DNA from: Halopseudomonas sabulinigri
Lineage (GTDB): Bacteria > Pseudomonadota > Gammaproteobacteria > Pseudomonadales > Pseudomonadaceae
Length of the DNA stretch: 64,000 nt
Reading direction: 5' to 3'
Assembly (NCBI GenBank): GCA_011053055.1
Contig: DRHT01000051.1
Span: forward strand, 78,833 to 142,832
Under the pieces are notes generated by a model, which worked only from the letters and a program-made list of their open reading frames with translations, did no database searches and had not been told where the DNA came from. Made by a program: the position numbers and the translations under genes. Below, in pieces: positions 44,052 through 53,304 of the stretch; position 1 is the first letter of the stretch, and every line of letters starts with the position of its first letter.

Positions 44052-44535
44052 AAACGGCGAAATCATCGATGAAAGCTGGCACCTGCTGGATAAGGACGCC
44101 ACTTTGGATGGCATGTCTAACTGCGATGATCTGATCGTCCCGCTGGGTCTGTGGCTTGAGCACGCACATGCCCTTAAAGCGCGCGACGGCGGTCTTGGCG
44201 TATGGCTTGACAGCGATGAACACGTGGAAGAGATCGCCGACGACCTGCCGCATTTTCAAGTAATCGCGCTTAATTTCCCGGTGTTCAGCGATGGGCGCAA
44301 TTACTCCAATGCGCGCCTGCTGCGTGACCGTTATAAGTATGCGGGCGAAGTCCGCGCTATTGGCGATGTGCTGCGCGACCAGCTCTTCTTCATGCGCCGT
44401 TGCGGCTTCGATGCGTTTGCGCTACGCGCAGATCGTGACGCTGTAGAGGCACTGGAAAGTTTCAAGGATTTCTCTGACACTTACCAAAGTGCTACCGATC
44501 AGCCGCTGCCGCTATTTAGGCGTCGCCAGAGCTAA
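44035..44535 (+). CDS. DUF934 protein coupled to sulfite reductase
   Basis: This 166-residue cytoplasmic protein matches the DUF934 pattern: an acidic strand region around VWLDSDEHVEEIADDL, INPVF-like ALNFPVFSDGRNYSNARLLRDRY, and the end MRRCGFDAFALR. DUF934 genes are routinely found with this type of CysI, so a role in sulfite reduction is likely (possibly an electron-transfer or assembly partner), but no activity is proven. The start overlaps cysI. Confidence 0.88.
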   Translation: MQRLIKNGEIIDESWHLLDKDATLDGMSNCDDLIVPLGLWLEHAHALKARDGGLGVWLDSDEHVEEIADDLPHFQVIALNFPVFSDGRNYSNARLLRDRYKYAGEVRAIGDVLRDQLFFMRRCGFDAFALRADRDAVEALESFKDFSDTYQSATDQPLPLFRRRQS

Positions 44536-44546
44536 TCAGAAAATCA

Positions 44547-44577
44547 ATAAAAAACCCGCCTAGGCGGGTTTTTTATT
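44547..44577. terminator. Bidirectional terminator after cysI operon
   Basis: The stem ACCCGCC / GGCGGGT with a TA centre is bordered by A and T runs, between convergent genes. Confidence 0.92.
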
Positions 44578-44596
44578 GCGTCGAAGAACCTGCCAA

Positions 44597-45583
44597 TCAG
44601 GCCATATTCACCAAGGTTCTACCGACCATTTTGCCGCCCAGAATACGCTCTATCTCGGCAGGCAAGTCGGCGAGGGTGATTTCATGCACCAACTCGTTCA
44701 AATCCAGCTTCCACTGCACTGAGAGACGGTCCCACATAGACGCCTTGACTACCAACGGCTGCTCAACCGAATCAATTCCCAGCAGATTCACGTTACGGAG
44801 AATGAACGGGAAGACATTGCCTTGAAATTGACCGCCAGCCGTCAAACCACAGCAGGCAACGCTGCCGCCATAACGCAGCGCCTTGACTACGTTGAACAGA
44901 ATTTCGCCGCCCACTGTATCTACCGCCCCAGCCCACTGCTCTTTCAACATCGGCTTCTCTTTGCCGGCTTCCAGTGCGGTGCGGTCAACAATCTGCTTTG
45001 CACCCAACCGGGTCAGAAATTCGGCTTCCTGTGCTTTACCGGTAGCTGCAGCCACTTCATAGCCCAAGCTGGACAGCAGCGCCACCGCGATGCTGCCAAC
45101 CCCACCGGTAGCACCAGTAACCAGCACAGGGCCCTGCTCAGGCAGGAGCCCTGCCTGTTCAAGCTTGTCCACGCAAAGCGCCGCGGTCAGGCCAGCGGTA
45201 CCCAGTATCATGCTCTCGCGCAGGGACAGCCCTTCTGGGCGCTTCAGCACCCAAGCAGCAGGTACGCGGATGTACTGACCAAAGCCGCCATCAGTATTCA
45301 TGCCCAAGTCATAACCGGTCAGAATGACCTCATCACCGACACTCAATTCCGCAACCGAGCTGGCCTCCACAACGCCCGCGGCATCAATGCCTAGGGTATG
45401 CGGGAAGTTACGGGAAACGCCCTTGTTGCCCGATGCAGACAAGGCGTCTTTGTAATTTAGCGATGAGTACTGCACGCGAATCAGAACATCGCCTGCCGGC
45501 AAATCATCAATATGACGACTAGTCACCGAGGAAACGTAATTGCCAGCTTCTTCGCTGACAACCAAAGCTTTGAATTCGGACAT
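44597..45583 (-). CDS. acuI: Acrylyl-CoA reductase-like MDR oxidoreductase
   Basis: This 328-residue medium-chain dehydrogenase/reductase belongs to the YhdH/AcuI group, which reduces acryloyl-CoA to propionyl-CoA with NADPH. It has no zinc-ligand pattern. Family motifs include SSLNYKDALSASGNKGVSR, the GTAGLTAALCVDKLE helix and the nucleotide site VTGATGGVGSIAVALLSSLG. In marine bacteria it detoxifies acrylate from DMSP breakdown. Whether it does so here is unknown, as no DMSP lyase is in view. AGGAG overlaps the end of sohB, 9 bp upstream, so the two are cotranscribed. Confidence 0.9.
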   Translation of the reverse strand: MSEFKALVVSEEAGNYVSSVTSRHIDDLPAGDVLIRVQYSSLNYKDALSASGNKGVSRNFPHTLGIDAAGVVEASSVAELSVGDEVILTGYDLGMNTDGGFGQYIRVPAAWVLKRPEGLSLRESMILGTAGLTAALCVDKLEQAGLLPEQGPVLVTGATGGVGSIAVALLSSLGYEVAAATGKAQEAEFLTRLGAKQIVDRTALEAGKEKPMLKEQWAGAVDTVGGEILFNVVKALRYGGSVACCGLTAGGQFQGNVFPFILRNVNLLGIDSVEQPLVVKASMWDRLSVQWKLDLNELVHEITLADLPAEIERILGGKMVGRTLVNMA

Positions 45584-45592
45584 AATTCGCTC

Positions 45593-46618
45593 CTACCAGA
45601 ATCGTTGGTTATTAAAACGCGACACCCAAGTCAGCAACAGCCTGTCTGCCGCCTGAGCCATCCCACCGGATAGTCGGTCTTGCAGGCGCTTGCGTTGCAC
45701 GTAATTCAACTCGAATACATCTGCATCACGGACGCGCTCGCTCAGGTACTGGTCACTGGTTTTAACCTCATCGGCCAGATTATTGTCCAAGGTCTCGCTA
45801 CCAAACCAGACTTCACCGGTAGCTACCGCCTCAATATCCAAACTCGGGCGATAACGGGAAACGAAGCGCTTGAAAAGCTGATGAATATTCTCCAGATCTT
45901 CCTGAAATTTCTCTCTTGCCTTGTCGTTATTCTCACCGAATACCGTCAACGTGCGTTTGTATTCACCCGCGGTGAGCATCTCAAAATCAACATCGTGCTT
46001 TTTTAGCAGTCGATTGAAGTTGGGTAACTGCGCGACCACGCCGATGGAGCCAAGCATTGCAAAAGGCGCGACCAAAATGCGGTCAGCGATACAGGCCATC
46101 ATATAGCCGCCGCTGGCTGCCACTTTGTCCACCGTAATGGTCAATGGGATACCCGCATCGCGAATACGCACCAACTGTGACGCGGCAAGACCATAAGCAT
46201 GCACCATGCCGCCGCCGCTCTCCAATCGCACCAGAATCTCATCCTGCTGCCGCGCCAAACCCAAGACTGCCGTCACTTCATGACGCAGATTTTCCAAAGC
46301 ACTGGCTTTGATGTCGCCATGAAAGTTAAGCACATAGAGGCGCCCTTTAGCATCGTGGTCAGCCGACTTGGCTTTAGTCTTGGCTTCCTGCTTAAGTTGC
46401 TTTTCCTGTGCTTTGCGCGCGACTTTGCTCAGCACCACCTGCCCCAAGCGTTCAGCCATACGATTGAATTTATCATTCACGCGCACCACGCTTAGCGTGC
46501 CTTCGCTACGCCGCGTGCGGCCTTTACTGGCGGCAATTACCAGCACGATCAACACCACGACAACCAACACCGTTAAGGCTTTAGCCAGAAAGAAAAAATA
46601 TTGATCAAACCATTCCAC
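45593..46618 (-). CDS. sohB: S49-family membrane protease SohB
   Basis: SohB is an inner-membrane serine protease of the signal-peptide-peptidase family. The protein (about 341 residues) has an N-terminal membrane anchor (about 8–28), a basic Lys-rich linker, and the protease core with catalytic Ser in KVAASGGYMMACIADRI and the catalytic Lys in the later TAGEYKRTLTVFGEN. The in-frame ATG at 46624 lies immediately after CTGGAG, whereas GTG at 46618 is 6 bases beyond it. GTG is therefore the likelier start. Confidence 0.92.
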   Translation of the reverse strand: MEWFDQYFFFLAKALTVLVVVVLIVLVIAASKGRTRRSEGTLSVVRVNDKFNRMAERLGQVVLSKVARKAQEKQLKQEAKTKAKSADHDAKGRLYVLNFHGDIKASALENLRHEVTAVLGLARQQDEILVRLESGGGMVHAYGLAASQLVRIRDAGIPLTITVDKVAASGGYMMACIADRILVAPFAMLGSIGVVAQLPNFNRLLKKHDVDFEMLTAGEYKRTLTVFGENNDKAREKFQEDLENIHQLFKRFVSRYRPSLDIEAVATGEVWFGSETLDNNLADEVKTSDQYLSERVRDADVFELNYVQRKRLQDRLSGGMAQAADRLLLTWVSRFNNQRFW

Positions 46619-46730
46619 AGGCATCTCCAGAGTCAGCTAGCTAATTGCTTTCGCGCTCTAGCATACAGGATGCGCGCTGGCCGCGAACATGCCGAGCCGC
46701 AGCAAATTCAAACGCTTGTATGATTTTTTG

Positions 46731-46760
46731 TTGACAGCCTTGTGGCTCTCAACCTAACCT
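46731..46760 (+). promoter_or_regulatory. Putative promoter for the histidine phosphatase gene
   Basis: A perfect TTGACA (46731–46736) is followed after 18 bp by TAACCT (46755–46760), a weak –10, about 30 bp before the GTG start. Not tested. Confidence 0.4.
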
Positions 46761-46790
46761 CAGTGCAGATTCGAAATAAGGCAGAACATT

Positions 46791-47495
46791 GTGGGCAGTA
46801 TCTACCTCATCCGGCACGGCCAGGCTTCACTCGGTGCAGCCAACTACGACGTACTCTCACCTCTAGGAGTGCAACAATCAAAACTCTGTGGTGAGTTCTA
46901 TCAACAACATGGTTTGCGTTTTGATCGGTGTTACGCCGGTGAGATGCAGCGCCAGATAGACACCGGTCGCCATGCCCTTGCCGCTATGCAGCAACCTGAT
47001 ACGGTCATTAATATCGACGCGGCTTTCAACGAATACCACTCTGACCAGGTAGTGAGCACTTACCTACCCAAGGTCGTTGAACGTTTTCCGGAGGCCGAGT
47101 TTTACATTAAGAACGCTGGCCAATACCGCAAGGAATTTCAGCGCGTATTCAGCAGCGCGATTACCCTATGGATTACCGATGAAAGCGGCAGCACCGATTG
47201 CCCACCTTGGTCTGCCTTTGTTGAGCAGGTACGGGGCGGCTTGCAACGCGTCATGGCAGACAATGCTGGCAGCGGACAAAACATTGCCATCTTCACCTCG
47301 GGCGGCACCATTACTGCGGCCCTGCAACTCATCACCCAAATGCCAGCCACCAGTGCTTTTGAGCTGAACTGGCAGATAGTGAATACCTCTGTAAGCCGTC
47401 TACAATACCGTAAGGACCAATTAAGCTTGGCTGCTTTCAATAGCCAGGCTCATCTTGATGTCCACCAGCGGTCCGAATGGGTGAGCTACAGATAA
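46791..47495 (+). CDS. Histidine phosphatase superfamily protein
   Basis: This 234-residue cytoplasmic protein starts at GTG (AAGG about 9 bases upstream) and has the phosphoglycerate-mutase-like signature IYLIRHGQASLGAANYDVLS with the catalytic His in RHG, plus a second-half IAIFTSGGTITAALQL that carries a Thr/Gly-rich phosphate site. The expected late His is not obvious (SGGT in place of the common SHGG), so activity may differ. Substrate unknown. The SCP2 gene follows after 62 bp, an arrangement I recall from other Pseudomonas. Confidence 0.85.
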   Translation: MGSIYLIRHGQASLGAANYDVLSPLGVQQSKLCGEFYQQHGLRFDRCYAGEMQRQIDTGRHALAAMQQPDTVINIDAAFNEYHSDQVVSTYLPKVVERFPEAEFYIKNAGQYRKEFQRVFSSAITLWITDESGSTDCPPWSAFVEQVRGGLQRVMADNAGSGQNIAIFTSGGTITAALQLITQMPATSAFELNWQIVNTSVSRLQYRKDQLSLAAFNSQAHLDVHQRSEWVSYR

Positions 47496-47557
47496 CCCGG
47501 CCGGCACACTTAACCTCAATTAAGTACCGTCCACCCAATCCAGCAAAGGAACGACAG

Positions 47558-47872
47558 ATGACTAGCGTTGCAGAAATCACCAGCAAGATGGAAACCAAGT
47601 TCAACTCAGCCGCTGCCGCTGGCCTGGATCTGGTCTTCCAGTTCAACATCGAAGACGACGAAAACTTCAACGTTACTGTCAAAGACGGCACTTGCGCCGT
47701 GGCACAGGGCAATGTTGAAGACCCCAACGTCACTCTGATCATGGACAAGGAAACTCTGGTTGGCGTCATGACCGGCGAGACCGATGGCATGCAAGCATTC
47801 ATGTCCGGCAAGCTGCGCGCCGAAGGTGACATGATGTTGGCACTTAAGCTGGGCGAACTATTCCCAGCTTGA
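47558..47872 (+). CDS. SCP2 sterol-binding domain protein
   Basis: This 104-residue protein is a single SCP2 domain: LVFQFNIEDDENFNVTVKDG, then DPNVTLIMDKETLVGVMTGE and AFMSGKLRAEGDMMLALKLGELF, the typical C-terminus. SCP2 domains bind lipids or acyl-CoA in a hydrophobic cavity. The ATG at 47558 (AAAGGA about 8 bases upstream) is chosen over the frame from 47477, which overlaps the upstream gene. Role likely in lipid or acyl-CoA handling, with an acyl-CoA-related SDR downstream. Confidence 0.9.
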   Translation: MTSVAEITSKMETKFNSAAAAGLDLVFQFNIEDDENFNVTVKDGTCAVAQGNVEDPNVTLIMDKETLVGVMTGETDGMQAFMSGKLRAEGDMMLALKLGELFPA

Positions 47873-47884
47873 TAAGCGTCAGAT

Positions 47885-47916
47885 AAAAAAACCGGAGCTT
47901 AGTCTCCGGTTTTTTT
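47885..47916. terminator. Intrinsic terminator after SCP2 gene
   Basis: The stem CCGGAG / CTCCGG with a 6-base loop is flanked by A7 and T7 runs. Confidence 0.93.
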
Positions 47917-48111
47917 ATGCTCGCAAGACGTTGCCATAGACCGCACTCATTAGGCTGCAACACCCATTCTGATTAAAGCTTATCAGCCTTGTTCACCCGC
48001 CAAGGGTGGATTAGATTAGTCCATTGCATCAGCGCCGCTGGGGCTAAATTCCCAGTAGGGTTGAACTCGCTTTAACGGCACACTGCCCGGTACACAATAA
48101 GGATTACACCT

Positions 48112-48879
48112 ATGCAAAAGACCCAACTATTTGATCTCGACGGCAAGATTGCCCTGGTAACTGGTGCCAGCCGCGGCATCGGCGAAGCCATCGCCAAGCT
48201 ACTCGCACAACAAGGCGCACACGTAATCGTTTCCAGCCGCAAGATCGATGGTTGCCAGGCCGTTGCTGATGCCATCACAGCTGCCGGCGGCAAGGCCAGT
48301 GCCATGGCGTGCCACATCGGCGAAATGGACCAGATCGTCGCTACCGTTGCCGCCATTCGCGAGCAGTTCGGTAAGCTAGACATTCTCGTCAATAACGCTG
48401 CGACCAATCCTTATTTCGGCAACGTGCTGGATACCGATCTATCTGCCTTCCAGAAAACCGTAGACGTGAATATCCGTGGTTACTTCTTTATGTCGGTCGA
48501 GGCCGGCAAGTTGATGCGCGAAAATGGCGGTGGCGCGATTCTTAACGTGGCTTCAGTAAACGGTTTAGTGCCCGGCGAAATGCAAGGCATTTACTCCATC
48601 ACCAAAGCTGCCGTAATCAATCAGACCAAAGTTTTTGCCAAGGAATGTGCTCAGTTCGGCATTCGCTGCAACGCCTTGCTACCAGGTCTGACCGATACCA
48701 AATTCGCCTCAGCGCTGACTACCAACGATGCCATTCTTAAATCTGCTCTGCAGCGTATCCCACTGCGCCGCGCAGCTGATCCGTCAGAAATGGCAGGGAC
48801 TGTGTTGTATCTGGTAAGCGATGCATCCAGCTATACCACAGGCACCGCTATCAACGTTGATGGCGGTATGTTGGCGTAA
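48112..48879 (+). CDS. Short-chain dehydrogenase/reductase
   Basis: This 255-residue classical SDR has the cofactor motif TGASRGIGEAIA (about 18–29), NNAATNP (variant NNAG), catalytic Ser in NVASVNGL and YxxxK as YSITKAA near 163–167, and the C-terminal YTTGTAINVDGGMLA. Its cofactor preference is not obvious. The substrate is unknown; relatives in this Pseudomonas locus are annotated simply as SDR oxidoreductases. An AAGGA site precedes the ATG. Confidence 0.93.
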   Translation: MQKTQLFDLDGKIALVTGASRGIGEAIAKLLAQQGAHVIVSSRKIDGCQAVADAITAAGGKASAMACHIGEMDQIVATVAAIREQFGKLDILVNNAATNPYFGNVLDTDLSAFQKTVDVNIRGYFFMSVEAGKLMRENGGGAILNVASVNGLVPGEMQGIYSITKAAVINQTKVFAKECAQFGIRCNALLPGLTDTKFASALTTNDAILKSALQRIPLRRAADPSEMAGTVLYLVSDASSYTTGTAINVDGGMLA

Positions 48880-48908
48880 GCTAGCGAGTACTGCAGGAAG
48901 GAGTCGCA

Positions 48909-48933
48909 TACCCGCCGGGCAAACCGGCGGGTA
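48909..48933. terminator. Hairpin between SDR gene and next minus-strand gene
   Basis: A perfect 10-bp stem TACCCGCCGG / CCGGCGGGTA with loop GCAAA, between convergent genes. The T-tract is weak (TATTAT). Confidence 0.7.
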
Positions 48934-48936
48934 TTA

Positions 48937-49599
48937 TCAGTTAAAGCGTTTCAGCGCGGCCGTTGCAGCAGGATTAAGCGGCACGGGTGTCAGTCCCGTA
49001 GGCCCTAGCTCCAAGGAGAAGCGCGCACCATCCACCAGCGGGATAAAACGCACCTCAAACGCATCAGCCTCAATCACACGATGCACTTCCATACTGTCTA
49101 TCCAGGCCCACAGGTCGCGCCAAGGCGGCGTACTGTGCAGGTTAGGTAGCAGCTCACTGCCAATTGCACTGCTGTCGCGCTCCTGCTCCAAGGCAAGATA
49201 ACGTCCTAGCAGGCGATGCAGCCGGTAGCCATCAACCAGCCCCAGAGCACTGGGCAGGCCATGCCAGCGCAATACTTCAACCTCAAGCTCCCACAGGTCA
49301 CCCGCAATACGTACGGTTTCATTACCCTGCGGGCCGTTGAGCACCGCCTCGTATTGTTGATTACCTATTTTACTGAAGCTCAGCGTGCCAACGGTGGCCG
49401 CCTTGGGCTCAATTTCGGCAAAATGCTGCAGGTCCCACGCAGCCAGCCCAAGTCCTGCAGCCACTGCCAATAACGCCAGCAGCAAGTTGCCTTTAAGCCA
49501 ACTGAGCACCCACTGCAGACGCCAGCCAAAGCGCAGTGCCAGCAGCGCCAGCAGCCCCGCTACACAACCAAGAAGAATCGCCAAGCCGAGATATTGCAT
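48937..49599 (-). CDS. Membrane-anchored protein of unknown function
   Basis: This 220-residue protein has two N-terminal membrane helices (about 3–22 and 38–55), then a soluble domain probably in the periplasm, with beta-strand pattern (VGTLSFSKIGNQQYEAVL, ELEVEVLRWHG). It resembles Pseudomonas proteins loosely annotated as efflux-pump-like or hypothetical (PA1824 region). I do not recognise a function. GGGAG precedes the ATG. It lies 18 bp after nudC and ends the fimL–nudC run. Confidence 0.75.
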   Translation of the reverse strand: MQYLGLAILLGCVAGLLALLALRFGWRLQWVLSWLKGNLLLALLAVAAGLGLAAWDLQHFAEIEPKAATVGTLSFSKIGNQQYEAVLNGPQGNETVRIAGDLWELEVEVLRWHGLPSALGLVDGYRLHRLLGRYLALEQERDSSAIGSELLPNLHSTPPWRDLWAWIDSMEVHRVIEADAFEVRFIPLVDGARFSLELGPTGLTPVPLNPAATAALKRFN

Positions 49600-49617
49600 A
49601 CGCGCTCCCTGGTCCGC

Positions 49618-50457
49618 TCAGGCGGGCACGGGAGGGGCTTCTTTACCCTCCCGGCGCGCCAGATAACAATCGATCAACCAACGCGATATGGTGCCACGTG
49701 GCGGAATGCTCGGCAGTTCATCCACCGACCACCAGTGTGCTTCTTCAATTTCACCCGGTTGCGGCACAATCTCGCCGCCGGCGTATTCGGCATGAAAGCC
49801 CAGCATCAAGGAGTTGGGGAACGGCCAGTTCTGACTACCAAGATACTGCAGGTTAGTTACCTCCAGATTGACCTCTTCCTTTACCTCACGGTGCAGGCAG
49901 TGCTCAACCGACTCGCCGGGCTCAATGAACCCCGCCAAGGTACTAAAAAAACCGGGTGGGAAATGCGGTGAGCGTGCCAACAGCACCTGATCGCCGTGGG
50001 TGATCAGCACAATGATACAAGGTGCGATCTTGGGATACTCACGGCGCTCACACGACAAACATTCCATGGCTCGTTCGTCGCTGCGTAACTGCATCGGCTG
50101 TCCGCAGCCACCGCAAAACTGGTGCGTTTGATACCACGCATTGAGCTGCTGCGAGAAGCCCAACAGCCGAAAAAGTTGATCATCAATTTGACCAATCAAA
50201 CTCCGCAGTCCATGCCAGCTAAGCCCTGGCATACCTATGCTCTCATGCAGGCAGATTAGCTCGCAGCGACGACCATCAACGAGACCCAAATTTAAGCGGT
50301 GAGCGCTATCACCAAAGTAGATAGCCTGATCAATATCATGCAGCAAACTGCCAGCGTACATCGCGAACTGATTCTGATAGATCACTACAACCAGCGCTTC
50401 AGACGAGCCACTACGCTCAAAACTGACTGCTGGCTCAAACTGACGAATAGAGCTCAT
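49618..50457 (-). CDS. nudC: NAD+/NADH pyrophosphatase NudC
   Basis: NudC hydrolyses NADH to NMNH and AMP and also removes NAD caps from RNA. The 279-residue protein has the zinc finger (CGGCGQPM … CLSC, about 115–135) and the Nudix box GFIEPGESVEHCLHREVKEE with its REVKEE core, followed by the SQNWPFPNSLMLGF motif typical of NudC. Its ATG overlaps the fimL stop by one base (TAATG), so the two are coupled. Confidence 0.95.
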   Translation of the reverse strand: MSSIRQFEPAVSFERSGSSEALVVVIYQNQFAMYAGSLLHDIDQAIYFGDSAHRLNLGLVDGRRCELICLHESIGMPGLSWHGLRSLIGQIDDQLFRLLGFSQQLNAWYQTHQFCGGCGQPMQLRSDERAMECLSCERREYPKIAPCIIVLITHGDQVLLARSPHFPPGFFSTLAGFIEPGESVEHCLHREVKEEVNLEVTNLQYLGSQNWPFPNSLMLGFHAEYAGGEIVPQPGEIEEAHWWSVDELPSIPPRGTISRWLIDCYLARREGKEAPPVPA

Positions 50458-52130
50458 TACGACTTGGCCTCCGATACGGCATAACCCAACTCAGCCAAGC
50501 TTTCTTCCGCCAGGGTCAACACATCACCGGTAGCTACCGCCGCGCGCTCGGCTGATTCAAGATAAAATTCGATACTGGTCAGTGCATCAGCCAGTACTTC
50601 AAGCTGTTGATCTTTCGGCACCTGCTTGCGCTCGAGCATGGTTTCGCGAATAAAACTGGCGGCCATGTGAATGACACTCGCTGCGCGACTCATGCCCAAG
50701 AACACCAAACCACCGCGCACTGTCTCCAATGAAGGCGGTACGTTCAACAGATGCATGGCATCGTTACCGGACTCCATGTACGCGGTGATCGCGCGTTTGG
50801 CCAATGCCAACCCAGCTTGTGACTCTTCGATCAGTACGATACGAGCCTCTTTTAACTCCAGCGGCTCGCTGAAACCATCAGGACCACTGGCGCCGCTCTC
50901 ACCTTCCTCCGCATGGGCATCCAGGTAATTAACCGCTGTCTCTGCACGTAATACTGCATCCGCCACATGCTCGAGAGTTTCCAGCGATTGCGGCTGCTCA
51001 CCACTCCACCCGGCAATCTGGCCACACACCGCTTGAATCGCCTTGGCCTCAGCATGCAAGTCGAGCATGCCCAGGGTTTTCCAAAGCCGCTCAAGACCGG
51101 TACACAGGGTTTCCAATGACTGCTCGGCGTCGCCAGCGTTGCGCGCCAGTAGATCCAGTAAGTCTTTTATCGCAGTTATTTCTTCACGTAGCGCTTCAGC
51201 CACAGAGTGCATGACATCAACGCCCGGACCGCGTAAGCGCCCAAAGGCATTTTCAATTTCCAGTTCGGTAAAACCGGGATCAGGCAGTTGATAAGCTTGC
51301 ACCACCTCCTGACTGCGCGAGCAATTACCGTCAGCCAGGGCCACTAAATATAGGAGCTCGTGCATTAGCAACGCGTTGACGCTATCAACGCTGCCCTGCG
51401 CAGCACGCTTTATCTCGCGATCAAGCATCGAGAACAACCGCTTGCGCGGGGCGGTCAGAGCCAGCGGCGTTTGCTCAATGGCCTCCAAAGCAGCTCCGGC
51501 GACCCAACACAGTGTAGCTGTGTGCGGACCAAGGCAACTTTCAAAACGTTGCAGCGCGCGCTGCATCAAAGGAGTCGCTGCCGCCAGACCGTCTTCGCGA
51601 ATCAACCCCAACAGCCCCAGCTGGTACATCTGGCGCAAACGGTTGAATACCTTGGTATCCATGGAGTCCTGACTACCGGAGCGAAAGTTCGCGGGTAAGC
51701 CCGCAACCGGAAGGGGGTAAAAGTGGCTTTGCGGCAAAGCAGGTACGCCGGGGCGGTGCGCACGCAACTGATTGATGGTCGGCAGCAGTAGCTCAGGGCG
51801 CTCGCGGCCGCTTTGCCGCGCCTGATCCAGATATCGCTCAAGCAAAAACAGCGAGTCGCACAACGCTGACAACTGCTCATTGCGCTCATCGCCATCGTGT
51901 GTCGGAATATCGGTCGCTAATGAGATCATCTCATCGAGCATCTCGGCGGCGCCCTTCAGCTCAATCAATGCGAGCGTGCCGCGCAGCTGTTGCAGCCCTT
52001 CTATGGACTGCTGCAACAGGTTGCCGTTCTGCCTGTCATCAAGGAACTGCTGCAGCAGATCCTCTACCTCACCCATGCTGGCGAAGAGTTCATCCCTGAC
52101 AAGATCTAGTGACGTGGTACCGGTTAACAT
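50457..52130 (-). CDS. fimL: Type IV pilus/twitching regulator FimL
   Basis: FimL promotes twitching motility and cAMP/Vfr signalling in Pseudomonas and is related to the N-terminal part of ChpA. The 557-residue protein is almost entirely helical. It contains two histidine-phosphotransfer-like regions that lack the phosphorylatable His: LQQLRGTLALIEL near 50 and LETVRGGLVFLGM near 470 stand where functional domains read HxLKG. This is as known for FimL, so it should act as a scaffold rather than a phosphorelay. It overlaps nudC and follows the enoyl-CoA hydratase gene by 42 bp. Confidence 0.9.
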   Translation of the reverse strand: MLTGTTSLDLVRDELFASMGEVEDLLQQFLDDRQNGNLLQQSIEGLQQLRGTLALIELKGAAEMLDEMISLATDIPTHDGDERNEQLSALCDSLFLLERYLDQARQSGRERPELLLPTINQLRAHRPGVPALPQSHFYPLPVAGLPANFRSGSQDSMDTKVFNRLRQMYQLGLLGLIREDGLAAATPLMQRALQRFESCLGPHTATLCWVAGAALEAIEQTPLALTAPRKRLFSMLDREIKRAAQGSVDSVNALLMHELLYLVALADGNCSRSQEVVQAYQLPDPGFTELEIENAFGRLRGPGVDVMHSVAEALREEITAIKDLLDLLARNAGDAEQSLETLCTGLERLWKTLGMLDLHAEAKAIQAVCGQIAGWSGEQPQSLETLEHVADAVLRAETAVNYLDAHAEEGESGASGPDGFSEPLELKEARIVLIEESQAGLALAKRAITAYMESGNDAMHLLNVPPSLETVRGGLVFLGMSRAASVIHMAASFIRETMLERKQVPKDQQLEVLADALTSIEFYLESAERAAVATGDVLTLAEESLAELGYAVSEAKS

Positions 52131-52172
52131 AGCATTCAGTCTCCCACCATCCCTGCGTACGTCTGAAGTCGC

Positions 52173-52985
52173 TTAGTCGGCAAACTCGGGAGTTTGCTTA
52201 CTCATATGTGCGGCCATCGCTATTTGCATATCTTCAGACTGCAACATTGCTGCATTCCAGGTTGCGATGTAATTGAGCCCATCTTCAACGCTGTGGTCGC
52301 GGCTGAAGCGAATCATTTCCTTGGTGCCACGAATCGCCACGGGCGATTTTGCGGCAATGCTCTGCGCCACTTCCATGACACCAGCAATCAGCTCAGCGTG
52401 GTCTGCATAGGTGCGATTAACCAAGCCAATGCGCGCAGCTTCAACTCCATAAACGGGGCGGCCGGTATAGGCCATTTCCCGCATCATGCCATCCCCAATA
52501 ACCCGCGGCAATCGCTGCAGAGTGCCCACATCAGCGGCCATCCCCATGTCGATTTCCTTGATCGAGAAATGCGCGTCTTCTGTCGAATAGCGCATATCGC
52601 AGGCAGTAATAAGGTCAATCGCACCACCGATGCAATAGCCGTGTACAGCGGCAATCACCGGTTTGCGGCAATGATCAATCACATTGAAGGAATGTTGCAG
52701 GTGCAGCACATGGCGGCGGATGGTTTCAGCCTTGCGGGCGATGTCTTTACTCATCTGCGAGGAGGCCTGACCCAGCATAGTCAAATCAATGCCGGCGGAA
52801 AAATGCTTGCCTTCACCCGAAATGATTGCGCAACGAATGCTATCGGTTTCATCGACCCAACCAAAAACCTCAATCATTTCAGCCCAGAACTCGCGATTCA
52901 TCGCGTTGATTTTTTCCGGGCGATTGATACGGATATGAGCCACTTTGCCGATCTGATCGACCAGCAATGTCTTGAATTCAGGCAT
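52173..52985 (-). CDS. Enoyl-CoA hydratase/isomerase family protein
   Basis: This 270-residue crotonase-fold protein from ATG 52985 (GAAGG upstream) contains AHIRINRPEKINAMN, the oxyanion-hole segment GEGKHFSAGIDL, AAVHGYCIGGAIDLITACD and FSIKEIDMGMAADVGTLQRLP. The residues at the two catalytic-acid positions include Asp and Glu (EIDMGMAADVG), suggesting dienoyl-CoA isomerase-type chemistry as much as simple hydration. The frame to 53063 is not used. Acts in fatty acyl-CoA metabolism; substrate unknown. Confidence 0.9.
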   Translation of the reverse strand: MPEFKTLLVDQIGKVAHIRINRPEKINAMNREFWAEMIEVFGWVDETDSIRCAIISGEGKHFSAGIDLTMLGQASSQMSKDIARKAETIRRHVLHLQHSFNVIDHCRKPVIAAVHGYCIGGAIDLITACDMRYSTEDAHFSIKEIDMGMAADVGTLQRLPRVIGDGMMREMAYTGRPVYGVEAARIGLVNRTYADHAELIAGVMEVAQSIAAKSPVAIRGTKEMIRFSRDHSVEDGLNYIATWNAAMLQSEDMQIAMAAHMSKQTPEFAD

Positions 52986-53304
52986 ACTCGACCTTCTTTT
53001 TATGTAAGCAAATTCACCAGACGGCCGGTTAATGCGAAGCATGCCCGACCTTTTCATCTGCACGACTATATCAAGCTAAAAGCAGAACACCATAACCAAT
53101 CACTGAAGAATATGGGCCAAGGTACTGAAAAGGCGCAGAGCTTGTGTCTGAGATCGCTTTAATTCTCAACCTATTCCGGTACTATCGCCCAGCTTGAAAA
53201 CCAAGCAGCGCGCTGCCAACTGCGCTAAAAACAAGGAAGGCAAAGAATAAGATTCAGGTCATTAAGCCTGCTTTTTCTCCATAACACATGACAGGAACTT
53301 CATC
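52986..53304. other. Divergent intergenic region, enoyl-CoA hydratase–nhaB
   Basis: This 319-bp region precedes two divergent genes and should hold both promoters. A small stem CAGG…CCTG (about 53255–53270) is the only structure I noticed. I see no clear operator, and reading frames within it are extensions or shadows. Confidence 0.5.

Noticed and set aside
52194..53162. A 322-codon frame antisense to the enoyl-CoA hydratase gene
   Set aside because: Shadow of a recognised gene; no ribosome site or known domain.
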